Positions 32,068-41,614 of a stretch of DNA of 47,489 nt are shown piece by piece. The translations under genes and the position numbers were made by a program. The DNA is from an uncultured Collinsella sp. (GTDB lineage: Bacteria; Actinomycetota; Coriobacteriia; Coriobacteriales; Coriobacteriaceae), in NCBI GenBank assembly GCA_958408685.1, contig CATYLC010000017.1, forward strand, positions 1 through 47,489, in the 5' to 3' direction. The number at the start of each line of letters is the position of its first letter. Within the stretch, counting starts at the first letter, position 1. The notes under the pieces were generated by a model that was not told the DNA's origin, ran no database searches, and was given only the letters and a program-made list of their open reading frames with translations.

Positions 32068-32873
32068 AAGTTCTCTCCTTTTGTCACAGTCCACCATTGG
32101 CAAGGGTTCAGTATTTTAATCGCATGACGGGGGTCGACCCCGGCGTCAACTGCAGAGTTCATCAATATATCAACGAACGGCTCCTCGGAGCGGTCGTGCC
32201 CGAGCAAGATCACCGGCAGCCCGCGTAAGGCAAGGTCTTGCGCCACGTGGTATCCCGCCTCGCCCGTCACGACAACGTCTGCGCCCGCGGCGATGGCGAA
32301 CTCTCCAAAGTCGCCCAGGGAGCCGCCCAAAATGGCGACGGTGCGGCACGGGCGATCGGCTTCGCCCCACACACGCGGGTCGCTGCCGAAGGCCGTGGCA
32401 GCACGGGTGGCAAGATCGCGCAGCGTGCACGGGTCGTTGAGCGTTGCAAGCGCGCCCAGGCCGGTTGCCTCGGGGTCGTCCACGTGTTCCAGTGAGCTCA
32501 CGGGTGCGGCACCCAGCAGCTCGCTCAGACAGACACGGGCTTCGTGCGAGCGGTCCAGGTTGGTGTGGAGCGATATGATGCTCACGCCGCAACGCGCTGC
32601 CTCGTAGAGCGCCGCGCTGCATTGGGGGCGTGTGGTATCCGCCGGACAAAAGGCCTCGGGCGCCTTGATATAGATGGGATGATGCGTTAGCAGCACGTTG
32701 GCGCCGGCCTCCTGGGCGCGGTGCACATTGGCTTCGGTCGCATCGAGTGCGCAGGCAACACCGGTGATCTCTGCAGCGGGATCTCCCACAGATAGCCCAA
32801 CATGATCCCAGCCCTCGGCGTCCGCCTTGGGGTAGCGCGCCAGCAGTGCACGTTCAAGCTCGGCGACGATCAT
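32064..32873 (-). CDS. Nif3-like dinuclear metal-centre protein
   Basis: A 269-residue member of the NIF3/YqfO/YbgI family (GTP cyclohydrolase I type 2 in some annotations), which forms hexamers with a two-metal site. The metal-binding LLTHHPIY and the later SLHTNLD and GEAGYH motifs are present. No PII-like insertion is visible, so it is the short form. The biochemical role is unsettled. It overlaps both neighbours by an ATGA junction, which indicates translational coupling. Confidence 0.9.
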   Translation of the reverse strand: MIVAELERALLARYPKADAEGWDHVGLSVGDPAAEITGVACALDATEANVHRAQEAGANVLLTHHPIYIKAPEAFCPADTTRPQCSAALYEAARCGVSIISLHTNLDRSHEARVCLSELLGAAPVSSLEHVDDPEATGLGALATLNDPCTLRDLATRAATAFGSDPRVWGEADRPCRTVAILGGSLGDFGEFAIAAGADVVVTGEAGYHVAQDLALRGLPVILLGHDRSEEPFVDILMNSAVDAGVDPRHAIKILNPCQWWTVTKGENL

Positions 32874-34048
32874 GCAGCACCCACGATCGAGAGCAGCGTC
32901 TGGGCAAACTCGTCCAGATCGTCGGGATTCACGCGGTCATCAAAGGAAATGCGCAGTGCGCCCAATGCCTGCTCGCGACCGATGCCCATCGCGCTTAAAA
33001 CATGGCTCGGGTCCATGCTGCCGCTCGAGCACGCCGATCCTGCCGATACCTCAAAGCCGGCGGCGTCGAGCTTGACGATGAGCTCCTCGGAGTCCATGCC
33101 GTCGACGTAGATCGAAACCATACCCGGCAGACGATCGGCCTGTGCGTAGTCGCCCATGGTGGCATGAATACGCGGATGAGCCGTAAGCGTGGCATAGAGC
33201 TTGTCGGAAAGGGCTTGCAGCGTCGTACGCTCCTGGGCCACGCGGGGCGCCAACGTGCGGGCGGCAGCGGCAAAGGCCAGCTGCGTGCGCAGGTCCTGCG
33301 TGCCGGCACGTCGTCCGGCTTCCTGTCCTCCGCCAAAGATGCGCGGGCGCAGCGGGGTGCGGGTCTTAACGTAGAGCGCGCCGGATGCCACGGGACCGCC
33401 AATCTTGTGGGCGGCGACGGACATGGCATCGACGCCCAGCTCGGTGACATCGAACGGAATATGCAGATAGCCCTGGATGGCATCGGTGTGGAACAGGGCG
33501 CCGGCAGCATGTGCGGCGGCGGCCAGCTCGCGGATGGGCTGCACTACGCCGGTCTCGTTGTTGGCAACCATGATGCTCACGAGCGCCACGTCGTCGCCCA
33601 GCAGCTCGACAAGCGTGGCAGGCTCAATGTAGCCCGCGCGGCAGGGCTGCACCAGGTCGACGGTAAAGCCGGCGGCACGCAGCAGCGGCAGGTTGTCCAG
33701 AATCGAATCGTGCTCGATGGCAGATACGATCACGCGGCTGCGCTTGCGGTCGCGCTGACGAGCGCCTTCGGCAAGTCCGAGCAGCGCCAGCTGGTTAGCC
33801 TCGGTGCCGCCGTTGGTGAGGATGATCTCGGACGGGCGAACGCGTGCGCCAAAGCTTTGGGCGATCTCGCGACGGGCGACTTCCAGGCGTGCAGCGGCCT
33901 TGCGGCCGAGCGAATGCAGCGAGTTGGGGTTGACGCCGGCAAGCTCGCTGTCGTCGTACTCGCGCTGCGCAAGGAGCGCCTCGGCGCGCATGGGCGTCGA
34001 GGCGGCATAGTCAAGATTCACGGGTATGCGGTTTTGACCTGCGGTCAT
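32870..34048 (-). CDS. Cysteine desulfurase (NifS/IscS family)
   Basis: A 392-residue PLP enzyme that takes sulfur from cysteine for Fe-S clusters and thiolated tRNAs. The PLP lysine is K215 (AAHKIGGP), and the persulfide-carrying C340 lies in GSACSSG. The LDYAASTP start is typical. No scaffold (IscU) or thiouridylase gene is adjacent, so the acceptor cannot be told. RimO, MiaB, IspH and the DUF512 protein in this window all need Fe-S clusters. Confidence 0.92.
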   Translation of the reverse strand: MTAGQNRIPVNLDYAASTPMRAEALLAQREYDDSELAGVNPNSLHSLGRKAAARLEVARREIAQSFGARVRPSEIILTNGGTEANQLALLGLAEGARQRDRKRSRVIVSAIEHDSILDNLPLLRAAGFTVDLVQPCRAGYIEPATLVELLGDDVALVSIMVANNETGVVQPIRELAAAAHAAGALFHTDAIQGYLHIPFDVTELGVDAMSVAAHKIGGPVASGALYVKTRTPLRPRIFGGGQEAGRRAGTQDLRTQLAFAAAARTLAPRVAQERTTLQALSDKLYATLTAHPRIHATMGDYAQADRLPGMVSIYVDGMDSEELIVKLDAAGFEVSAGSACSSGSMDPSHVLSAMGIGREQALGALRISFDDRVNPDDLDEFAQTLLSIVGAA

Positions 34049-34054
34049 AAGGGT

Positions 34055-34726
34055 TTATGCCTCCTGTGCGGCCTCGTTGCCCAGCTTTTGCAGCAGCGCA
34101 ACCTCGGCGGCGGGATCTTCGGACTTAAATACGGCAGAGCCGGCTACGAGCACGTTGGCGCCGGCCTTGACGACCTCGGCGATGTTCTTGGAAGAGATGC
34201 CGCCGTCGACCTCGATCATGGGCGACACGCCGTGGCGCTCGCACATGGCTTTGAGCTCGTGGAGCTTAGCGATGGTGCCCGGGATAAAGCTCTGGCCGCC
34301 AAAGCCCGGGTTCACGCTCATCAGCAGCACCATATCGACGACGTCGATGATGCTCTCGAGCACGCACACGGGGGTGGCGGGGTTGAGCACCACACCGGCC
34401 TTGACGCCGCGCTGCTGCAGATGGGTGAGCGTGCGGTGCAGGTGCGTGGAAGCCTCGTAGTGCACGGTGATCATGTCGGCACCGGCGTCGGCGTACCAAT
34501 CGACCGTCTCGTCGGGGTTCGACACCATGAGGTGCGCGTCGACCGGTACATCGGTGGAGCGCTTGACGGCCTTAAGGATGTCAACGCCAAAGGTGAGGTT
34601 GCCGGTAAAGTGACCGTCCATAACGTCGAAGTGCACGTAGTTGGCGCCGGCGATTTTGTCGAGCTCGCCCTTGAGGTTGGCCATGTCGGCCGAAAGGACA
34701 GACGGAGCGATTTTGATGGAACCCAT
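34055..34726 (-). CDS. rpe: Ribulose-phosphate 3-epimerase
   Basis: A 223-residue TIM-barrel enzyme interconverting ribulose 5-phosphate and xylulose 5-phosphate. IAPSVLSAD at the start, VHFDVMDGHF (about 31-40), VDAHLMV and SVNPGFGGQ are the family's metal- and phosphate-binding segments. Full length. It lies 18 bases downstream of gpsA and six bases upstream of the cysteine desulfurase ATG, in a same-strand run. Confidence 0.96.
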   Translation of the reverse strand: MGSIKIAPSVLSADMANLKGELDKIAGANYVHFDVMDGHFTGNLTFGVDILKAVKRSTDVPVDAHLMVSNPDETVDWYADAGADMITVHYEASTHLHRTLTHLQQRGVKAGVVLNPATPVCVLESIIDVVDMVLLMSVNPGFGGQSFIPGTIAKLHELKAMCERHGVSPMIEVDGGISSKNIAEVVKAGANVLVAGSAVFKSEDPAAEVALLQKLGNEAAQEA

Positions 34727-34744
34727 GGTAGAAGCCTTTCTGCG

Positions 34745-35752
34745 CTAGTCGGTGAGTCCGTAGAACTCTTGAGAAGGGACGCGATCGGTAAGAATCTCGA
34801 GCGCCCTATCCAAAGTAACACCGTTGTAGAGCGTTTGCTCCACGGCAAAGGTGAGTGGAATGTCTACGCCCAGTGAACGGGCGAGCTCGCTCACGCTGCG
34901 GGCGGCGACGGCGCCCTCCACCACCATATGCGTGCGCGTCTGGTACTCGTCGAGCGAAACGCCGTGGGCAAACTCGTAGCCAAAGGTGCGGTTGCGCGAA
35001 TGCTCGGAGGTGCAGGTGGCAATGAGGTCACCCATGCCGGCAAGACCCATGCAGGTCATGGCCTGGCCGCCGCGGGCGTGCACCAGGCGGCTGATCTCGG
35101 CCAGGCCGCGCGTCATGATGAGGGCAAGCGTGTTGTCGCCCGCGCCCGAGCCGGCGGAAATGCCGCACACGATGGCGATAACGTTCTTCATGGCGCCGCA
35201 TACCTCGACGCCGGTCATATCCTGCGACAGGTAGATGCGGAAGGCCGTGGACAGCAGCAGCTCCTTAAAGGTCTCCCCTGCCTGCGGGTCTTCGCTGGCG
35301 ATGACGGCGGCAGAGAGCCCGCCGCGGCAAATCTCCTCGGCATGGTTGGGACCCGAGAGGGCCGCCACACGCCGCTCGTTGCCGATCTCGCTGGCAATGA
35401 CCTCGCTCATGAGCAGGCCGGACTCGGGCTCGATGCCCTTGGTGAGGCACAGGACCGGGGTATCGGCGGCGATAAAGGGCGCGGCCTGGTGGCACACGCT
35501 GCGAAGGTGCGTCGAAGGAACGGCAAAGATGATGGCCTCGGCACTGTCGAGCGCCTGCACCAGGTCCGTGGTGGCGACGACGTTGCCGGGCAGCTCGTAG
35601 CCCACAAGGTAGCGGGGGTTGCGGTGTTCGCCATTGATGCCGGCGGCCGTCTGCTCGCTATGGGCCCACATGGTCACGCGCTCGGATCGCGCGGCGGCAA
35701 GGCCGGCGATGGCGGTTCCCCAGGAGCCAGAGCCAATCAGCGCAACATTCAT
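34745..35752 (-). CDS. gpsA: NAD(P)-dependent glycerol-3-phosphate dehydrogenase
   Basis: A 335-residue enzyme that makes sn-glycerol 3-phosphate for phospholipids. The nucleotide-binding GSGSWGTA begins at residue 7, SGPNHAEE is at about 133-140, and the catalytic Lys189 lies in GAMKN. The ribosome site AGGAG overlaps the plsY stop. Its product is the substrate of PlsY, encoded directly upstream in the same run. Confidence 0.97.
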   Translation of the reverse strand: MNVALIGSGSWGTAIAGLAAARSERVTMWAHSEQTAAGINGEHRNPRYLVGYELPGNVVATTDLVQALDSAEAIIFAVPSTHLRSVCHQAAPFIAADTPVLCLTKGIEPESGLLMSEVIASEIGNERRVAALSGPNHAEEICRGGLSAAVIASEDPQAGETFKELLLSTAFRIYLSQDMTGVEVCGAMKNVIAIVCGISAGSGAGDNTLALIMTRGLAEISRLVHARGGQAMTCMGLAGMGDLIATCTSEHSRNRTFGYEFAHGVSLDEYQTRTHMVVEGAVAARSVSELARSLGVDIPLTFAVEQTLYNGVTLDRALEILTDRVPSQEFYGLTD

Positions 35753-35761
35753 GACTCTCTC

Positions 35762-36445
35762 CTACTGATCGTCGGGCTCGGTGACGCGCTTGGTAAACGA
35801 GAGCTTGGACTCCTTACCGGTCATGAGCTTTTTGATGTTCGCGCGATGGGCCCACACCACGGTGATGCCGATTATCGCCATGCAGAACTTGAGGCCCAGG
35901 CTGCTGTACGGAAAGACCGCGCAAGCAGCGATGGGAAGACCGATGGCAGCGGCAAGCGAGCCCACCGACACATACTTGGTGATGGCGACGGCTACGATAA
36001 ACATGCCCAGCAGCGAAAGTCCGATGGGCCAGTACCAGGCGAGGATAACGCCCAGACCCACGGCGATACCCTTACCGCCATGGAAGTTGAGATAGGGCGA
36101 GAAGATGTGGCCCCACACCGCTGCCAGGCAGATGACACCGAGCATCCAGTCGCCGGGGGCTCCGGGCGCCATAATGTTCGGCGGAAACCCATAGCCCACG
36201 CTCGCGATGAGCGGACGGGCGATGACAACGCAGATGGCGCCCTTAAGGCAGTCGAGCAGCAGCGTGAGCGCGGCCACCTTGGGGCCGGCTACACGCAGGG
36301 CGTTGGTGGTGCCGATGTTGCCGGAGCCCGCCTTGCGAATGTCGGTGTGGTTGAACACGCGGCCCAAGATCAGGCCAAACGGAATCGCCCCGATAAAGAA
36401 CGAGACCACGGCGCAGATGGCGGTCAGCAGAATCGGATTATGCAT
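35762..36445 (-). CDS. plsY: Acyl-phosphate glycerol-3-phosphate acyltransferase PlsY
   Basis: A 227-residue membrane acyltransferase making lysophosphatidic acid. The three PlsY loops are visible: IPFGLILGR with GSGNIGTTNALR, the GHIFSPYLNFHGGKGIA segment, and the C-terminal RANIKKL. About five to seven hydrophobic segments. The start at 36445 follows AAGGAGC and lies eight bases inside the end of der. The longer open frame has no ribosome site. Confidence 0.95.
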   Translation of the reverse strand: MHNPILLTAICAVVSFFIGAIPFGLILGRVFNHTDIRKAGSGNIGTTNALRVAGPKVAALTLLLDCLKGAICVVIARPLIASVGYGFPPNIMAPGAPGDWMLGVICLAAVWGHIFSPYLNFHGGKGIAVGLGVILAWYWPIGLSLLGMFIVAVAITKYVSVGSLAAAIGLPIAACAVFPYSSLGLKFCMAIIGITVVWAHRANIKKLMTGKESKLSFTKRVTEPDDQ

Positions 36446-37772
36446 CCTTTTGCTCCTTCTTCCTAAAGAAGAGTCGAATGGGCGTGCCGGCAAAGTCGAA
36501 GGTCGAACGCATGCGGTTCTCTACGTAGCGCTGGTAGGTGTCGTTGACCAGGTCGCTGTGGTTGACGAAGAACGTGAACGTCGGCGGGTTGACGCCCGTC
36601 TGGGTCACGTAGTGCATGCGCAGGCGGCGCTTGCCGTCCACCACGGTATGACCGAACTCGCGCAGGTCGGTGAGGAACGTGTTGAGGTGCGAGGTGCTGA
36701 TCTTCTGCGAGCGCGTCTTTTCGGCGGCGTCGACCATCGCCCAGATCTTCTCGACGCTGCGGCCGGTCAGGGCAGAGATGCGCAGGTACTGGGCCCAGGG
36801 AGCCATGACGCCCAGACGGCGGTCGATGGTCTCCATGCAGGCCTCGCGCTTACGGTCGTCGTCGAGCAGATCCCATTTGTTGAGCAGCACAACGATGGCG
36901 CAGCCGCGCTCGATGGCAAGACCCATGACCTTCTGGTCCTGCTCAGTAACGCCCACGGAGGCGTCGACGACGAGCAGCGCCACGTCGGCGCGGTCGATGG
37001 CGCGCAGGCCGCGGACCATGGAGTAGTACTCGATGTTCTCGTACACGGTGCTCTTCTTGCGAATGCCCGCGGTGTCGACCATGCGGTAGTGCTTGCCGTT
37101 GCGCTCGACGACTGTGTCGATGGCGTCGCGCGTCGTGCCGGCAATGTTGGACACGATAGAGCGGTCGGCGCCCAGGATGCGGTTGAACAGCGACGACTTA
37201 CCGGCATTGGGGCGGCCGATGATGGCGACGTTCAGCGCGTCGGGGAACTCATCGGCGACCTCGTCCTCTTCCTCCGGAAGCAGGGCCACGATGTCATCGA
37301 GCAGGTCGCCCGTGCCGTGGCCATGCAGGGCCGAGAGCGGCGTGGGCTCGCCGATGCCGAGCGAATAGAACTCCCAGATGCTGTCGTTTTCGCGATCGGG
37401 GTTGTCGAGCTTGTTCACCAGCAGAAAGACCGGCTTGTCGCAGCGCTTGAGCATGCGGGCGACCGACTCGTCCTCCTCGGTGACGCCGGTGCGGCCGTCG
37501 ACCACAAACAGGATGACGGCGGCTTCCTCGGCGGCGGCGAGCGCCTGGTCGCGGATGGACGTGGCAAACACGTCATCGCTCTTGAGCGGTTCGATGCCGC
37601 CCGTGTCGACGATGGTGAACTCGCGGCCGTTCCAATCGGCCGTGTGGTACGAGCGGTCGCGCGTGACGCCGCGGGACTCATGGACGATGGCGTCCGAGGT
37701 CTGGGCCAGGCGGTTAACGAGCGTGGACTTGCCCACGTTGGGGCGTCCGACGACGGCGACGATAGGTTTCAT
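36438..37772 (-). CDS. der: Ribosome-assembly GTPase Der (EngA)
   Basis: A 444-residue GTPase needed for 50S assembly. It has two G domains, G1 GRPNVGKST at 9-17 and GRPNAGKSS at 186-194, and a C-terminal KH-like domain. AAAGGAG sits five bases before the ATG at 37772. The open frame continues upstream, but the family N-terminus MKPIVAVVGRPNVGK fixes the start. Confidence 0.97.
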   Translation of the reverse strand: MKPIVAVVGRPNVGKSTLVNRLAQTSDAIVHESRGVTRDRSYHTADWNGREFTIVDTGGIEPLKSDDVFATSIRDQALAAAEEAAVILFVVDGRTGVTEEDESVARMLKRCDKPVFLLVNKLDNPDRENDSIWEFYSLGIGEPTPLSALHGHGTGDLLDDIVALLPEEEDEVADEFPDALNVAIIGRPNAGKSSLFNRILGADRSIVSNIAGTTRDAIDTVVERNGKHYRMVDTAGIRKKSTVYENIEYYSMVRGLRAIDRADVALLVVDASVGVTEQDQKVMGLAIERGCAIVVLLNKWDLLDDDRKREACMETIDRRLGVMAPWAQYLRISALTGRSVEKIWAMVDAAEKTRSQKISTSHLNTFLTDLREFGHTVVDGKRRLRMHYVTQTGVNPPTFTFFVNHSDLVNDTYQRYVENRMRSTFDFAGTPIRLFFRKKEQKDA

Positions 37773-37782
37773 CTGCACTCCT

Positions 37783-39225
37783 TTAATGGGTAGGGTCAGT
37801 GGAAGTGTTAGAGTCGGCAGGCACAATGCCAAGGATGTGCTCCAGGGTATCGAGCAGCTCATGCGGCATGGTCGACACTACATGAACCTCGGCGCCGCGA
37901 CTGGTAAGGCTTGCGAGTAAATCGTCACGATGATACTCGTCAAGCGTCATGCCGTCAGCGTTGAACATGAGCTTAGGCACAAAGAGCATAACCCCCGAGA
38001 GGTCCTGCGGCAGCTGTTCCAGAATGTCGCAGGCGACGATGAGGCCGGTCACGTCCACGTTGCCGCCAAAGTAGCGATTCTTGATGGCCGTGACGGTGCC
38101 GGCGAGCCCCTGCGGCGATTCCACGAAACGTGCTACGGTGTCGCGTGCGCTGGCGCCCGAGAGGCACAGCAGGTGCTGGCTGCGAGCGGCGATGGCCTCG
38201 CGGACGCGGGCCAGTCGCTCGGCATCGGCGGCAAGCACATCGTCCGTCTCGTCTAGGTATGAGCGGATCATGCCGATACCGTCGTAGTACTGCGGATAGC
38301 CGTCGTAAAAGTCTGCCTCGGGCGGATCGATGCCGGCGTCCAGGTAGAACTCGTCGCTCATCTGGAAGGTGTGGCGGCCAAAACGCTCGAAGGCGCGGTC
38401 CTGGTAGGGACGGATCATGGCAATGGTCTCGCGCGCCAGTTCGGGCTTGTCGCTGTATGACCAGCTAAAGCGGTTCTGATGCTTGGTAAAACCGAGCGGC
38501 ACAATGCCCAGGCTTGTGATTTGCTCGTGCTCCTCGCAAAAGCGCAGGGTCTTTTCCAGCTCCTCGCCGTCGTTCATGCCGGGGCACAACACGATCTGCG
38601 CGTGAATCTCGATGCCGGCGGCCATGATGGCCTCGAGTACGTCCATGCCGCGCTGGGCGTTGCGGCCCATCATACGACGGCGGACGTCGGGGCTCACGGC
38701 ATGGACCGACACGTTCATAGGGCTCATGTTGCGTTGGATGACGTTTTGCACGTCCTCGTCAGTGAGGTTCGTGAGCGTGACGAAGTTGCCCTGTAAAAAG
38801 CTCAGGCGGTAGTCGTCGTCGCGAATATAGAGCGTGGAGCGGCCGCCCTTGGGCAACATGGTCATAAAGCAGAACACGCAGGCGTTTACGCAGGTACGCA
38901 TGCCGTCGAAGATGGGGCCATCGAACTCCAGGCCCCAGTCCTCGCCCGGAAAGCGGTCGAGCTCGACGGGGGTGACGGTGTTGTCGCGCGGGTCGAGAAC
39001 CTCGAGGTCGACGGTGTCGTCGTCTGCTTCCCAGAGCCACACGATCATATCGGTCAGCTGCTCGCCGTTGACCGTGAGCACGCGCATGCCCGGCTCGATA
39101 CCCACATCCCATGCGGGCGACTCGGGACGCACGTTCTTAACGAGCGCGCCCTCACCCGGCTCGGGGTCGCGGCTGCGCCCGTAATCGGCCACCTCGGCGG
39201 CGTATGCGGGTACGGTCTGGTCCAT
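37783..39225 (-). CDS. DUF512 radical-SAM / PDZ protein
   Basis: A 480-residue protein of the FeS-oxidoreductase DUF512 (TIGR03279) type. An N-terminal PDZ-like domain (about 25-75) precedes a radical-SAM-like region with C112-x3-C116-x2-C119 (CVNACVFC) and the C-terminal DUF512 domain (about 250-470). The activity is unknown; association with der/plsY or ribosome genes recurs in Gram-positive genomes. The start at 39225 lies two bases after the ispH stop with only a weak ribosome site (GGAGC), so translation is probably coupled to ispH. Confidence 0.85.
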   Translation of the reverse strand: MDQTVPAYAAEVADYGRSRDPEPGEGALVKNVRPESPAWDVGIEPGMRVLTVNGEQLTDMIVWLWEADDDTVDLEVLDPRDNTVTPVELDRFPGEDWGLEFDGPIFDGMRTCVNACVFCFMTMLPKGGRSTLYIRDDDYRLSFLQGNFVTLTNLTDEDVQNVIQRNMSPMNVSVHAVSPDVRRRMMGRNAQRGMDVLEAIMAAGIEIHAQIVLCPGMNDGEELEKTLRFCEEHEQITSLGIVPLGFTKHQNRFSWSYSDKPELARETIAMIRPYQDRAFERFGRHTFQMSDEFYLDAGIDPPEADFYDGYPQYYDGIGMIRSYLDETDDVLAADAERLARVREAIAARSQHLLCLSGASARDTVARFVESPQGLAGTVTAIKNRYFGGNVDVTGLIVACDILEQLPQDLSGVMLFVPKLMFNADGMTLDEYHRDDLLASLTSRGAEVHVVSTMPHELLDTLEHILGIVPADSNTSTDPTH

Positions 39226-39227
39226 GG

Positions 39228-40127
39228 TTAGCGGCAAAGCTCCTTGATGCGCGTGACGGCGCGTTCGATGTGTTCTTGTGGGGTGGAGGCTCCGGCAGTG
39301 ATGCCGATGTGGTGAGCGTCGGTAAACCACGCGGCCTGGAGCTCGGAAGCTTCCTCGATGTGATACGTGCGCTCGCAGGCGTCTGCGCAAATTTGCGCCA
39401 GGCGGCGGGTGTTGCCCGAGTTCTTGCCACCCACGACGACCATGCAGTCGCAGCGGTTGGCAAGTGTGGCTGCTGCCTGTTGACGCTCACTCGTGGCGGC
39501 GCAGATGGTGTTGATCACACGCAACTCCTGCACGCGCGGGGTGATAGCGGCCACGACTTCGGCGAGGTTCTGCGCGGTCTGAGTGGTCTGCACAACGAGG
39601 CCCACCTTGCCCTTGAGCGACAGGGCATCGGCGTCGGCGACACAGCTCACGACCTGCGCATCATTGCCGGCGTGGCCCAGAATACCCTCAACCTCGGGGT
39701 GACCTGGCTCGCCTACGACCACCACGCGGTAGCCCTCGCGCACCAGGCGCTCGGCTGCCATATGGACCTTCTTCACGTAAGGGCAGGTGGCGTCGACGAC
39801 GTTAAGGCCACGCTCGCGAGCGGCATCGATCACCTGCGGCACCACTCCGTGGGCGCGGATGATCACGGTGCCGGTTGCGGCGTCGTCCAGGGTTTCGGCC
39901 AAGCCAACGCCTGCCTCAGCGAGCTCGCGTACCACGATGGGGTTATGGATGAGCGGACCCAAGGTATGGACCTGAGTGCACTCCCCTGCCTGTGGCGCGG
40001 CGGCAAGTGCCATGTCGAGGGCGCGCTGCACACCGTAGCAGGTGCCGGCGTGGGCGGCGATCTCGATGGTGGGGGCGTCTGCCTTGCCGGCAACGGCCTC
40101 GACGGTATTCATGACATCCTCGCTCAT
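39228..40127 (-). CDS. ispH: 4-hydroxy-3-methylbut-2-enyl diphosphate reductase
   Basis: A 299-residue Fe-S enzyme that makes IPP and DMAPP in the last MEP-pathway step, supplying DMAPP for MiaA as well. The cluster cysteines are C30 (HAGTCYGV), C115 (DATCPYVKK) and C209 (NTICAATSERQ). It has no S1-domain extension. The start at 40127 is two bases after the plsC stop; MNTVEA at 40112 is an alternative. Confidence 0.96.
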   Translation of the reverse strand: MSEDVMNTVEAVAGKADAPTIEIAAHAGTCYGVQRALDMALAAAPQAGECTQVHTLGPLIHNPIVVRELAEAGVGLAETLDDAATGTVIIRAHGVVPQVIDAARERGLNVVDATCPYVKKVHMAAERLVREGYRVVVVGEPGHPEVEGILGHAGNDAQVVSCVADADALSLKGKVGLVVQTTQTAQNLAEVVAAITPRVQELRVINTICAATSERQQAAATLANRCDCMVVVGGKNSGNTRRLAQICADACERTYHIEEASELQAAWFTDAHHIGITAGASTPQEHIERAVTRIKELCR

Positions 40128-40129
40128 GG

Positions 40130-40858
40130 CTAGAACCTGCCCGGATGCTCGGCGCACAGCTCGTCTCGCATAGCGTAGACGCGGTTCATGGCCTCGGCCT
40201 CAAACCATTCCAGGCGCTCCGTGCGCTTAAGCCCAGCCGGTGCGTCGGAAAGCGAGACGGCCTTGCCGGCGCGGATCCAGCACTTCTTGGGACGCATGAT
40301 CTTTTTGCCCGCGGGCGTGATGTCGGACCAGCCGCAGATGGCGAGCGGGTTCACAGGTGCCTTGCCCATCTGCGCGATGAGCGCAAAGCCGCCGTGGACC
40401 TCGGGCTTGATCTCGCGCGAGCGGATGCGCGTGCCCTCGGGGAAGATCAGGACGTCCTCGCCGCGCTGCAGCGCATGCTGGGCGGCGCGCAGGCACTTCA
40501 TATCGGCGGTGCCGCGCTCCACGGGGATGCCGCCCACGCGGCTAAAGGCCCAGCGCACAATCTTGCTCTTGGCGAACTCGGACTTAAAGATGGGTCGAAT
40601 GCGGCGGCCCCCAAAGAACAGCGCCGTCTCCACGGCCAAGAGCTCGGCCATCGAGGTGTGGTTGCAGATGACCACGCTGCCGCGGCCTTCTTGGCGCTCA
40701 AACAGCAGGTCGGCGTCCTCTACCTTCCAGCGCCACATGAGCTTGGAGAAGGCCCAAAGGATGGCCATAACCACGACGACAGTGCCGCGGATGAGCGCCG
40801 GGAACTCGGCGTAGGGGGCGTTGTAATAGTCCTCGGGCGTCTGTTTAAACAGGCGCAT
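40130..40858 (-). CDS. plsC: 1-acyl-sn-glycerol-3-phosphate acyltransferase (PlsC-like)
   Basis: A 242-residue membrane-associated acyltransferase converting lysophosphatidic to phosphatidic acid. The substrate motifs FPEGTR (139-144) and GGIPVERG (109-116) are clear. The catalytic box reads H67-TSMA-E72, that is HX4E in place of the usual HX4D. A strong AAAGGAGG precedes the ATG. The cmk stop is three bases upstream, the usual cmk-plsC-ispH order. Confidence 0.9.
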   Translation of the reverse strand: MRLFKQTPEDYYNAPYAEFPALIRGTVVVVMAILWAFSKLMWRWKVEDADLLFERQEGRGSVVICNHTSMAELLAVETALFFGGRRIRPIFKSEFAKSKIVRWAFSRVGGIPVERGTADMKCLRAAQHALQRGEDVLIFPEGTRIRSREIKPEVHGGFALIAQMGKAPVNPLAICGWSDITPAGKKIMRPKKCWIRAGKAVSLSDAPAGLKRTERLEWFEAEAMNRVYAMRDELCAEHPGRF

Positions 40859-40861
40859 GGG

Positions 40862-41548
40862 CTACCTCCTTTGGTTAATGAGGTCCTCGATTATCGAGAC
40901 GACCTCGTCGATGGTGTGGGCGGTGGAGTCGACGTGCACGGCGTCCTCGGCGGGCACGAGCGGGGCGACCTCGCGGCTGCTGTCGAGCTTGTCGCGCTGC
41001 TTAAGGGCGTCGAGGGTCTCGTCGACCTCGGCTTCGAGCTGCTCGGACGTGAGCGGCTGGGCGTCGTTTTGGTGACGCTGCAGCACGCGGCGGCGGGCGC
41101 GCTCACGCGGGTCGGCGGTCAGGAAGACCTTGACCTGCGCGTTAGGGAACACGACGGTACCGATGTCGCGACCCTCGGCGACGATATCGCGGTCCTCGGC
41201 GGCGCGGCGCTGGTGGATGAGCATGGCGGCGCGCACGCCCGGATAAGCCGAGACCTTGGACACGTTGGCGTCAACCTGCGGGGTGCGGATGGCGGCCGAA
41301 GCGTCCTGGCCGTCGATGGTCAGGCGCGTGTCCTCGCCGGTGCCGTTGGTAAAGCGAATCTCGATCTGCTCGGCGAGGGCGTCGATGGCCGCCTCGTCGT
41401 CTAGATCGATGCCGCGGTCGAGCGCGGCGAAGGTGACGGCGCGATACATGGCGCCCGTGTCGAGCTTGTTAAAGCCCAGCTGGCGGGCGATCTCCTTGGC
41501 GATGGTGGACTTGCCGGAACCGGCGGGGCCGTCGATGGCGACGATCAT
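40862..41548 (-). CDS. cmk: Cytidylate kinase
   Basis: A 228-residue kinase phosphorylating CMP and dCMP. The P-loop GPAGSGKS lies at about 7-14, LDTGAMYRAVT follows, and the conserved GRDIGTVVFP lies mid-protein. AAAGGAAG precedes the ATG. Confidence 0.96.
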   Translation of the reverse strand: MIVAIDGPAGSGKSTIAKEIARQLGFNKLDTGAMYRAVTFAALDRGIDLDDEAAIDALAEQIEIRFTNGTGEDTRLTIDGQDASAAIRTPQVDANVSKVSAYPGVRAAMLIHQRRAAEDRDIVAEGRDIGTVVFPNAQVKVFLTADPRERARRRVLQRHQNDAQPLTSEQLEAEVDETLDALKQRDKLDSSREVAPLVPAEDAVHVDSTAHTIDEVVSIIEDLINQRR

Positions 41549-41614
41549 GCAATGCTTCCTTTCGATGATTGACGTGCTGGTATGGTTCGCGGGCGTTGGG
41601 GCGCGGCGGGTTGC

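Noticed and set aside
33002..34876. 624-codon plus-strand open frame over the cysteine desulfurase and rpe genes
   Set aside because: It spans parts of several well-identified minus-strand genes and is a GC-driven shadow.
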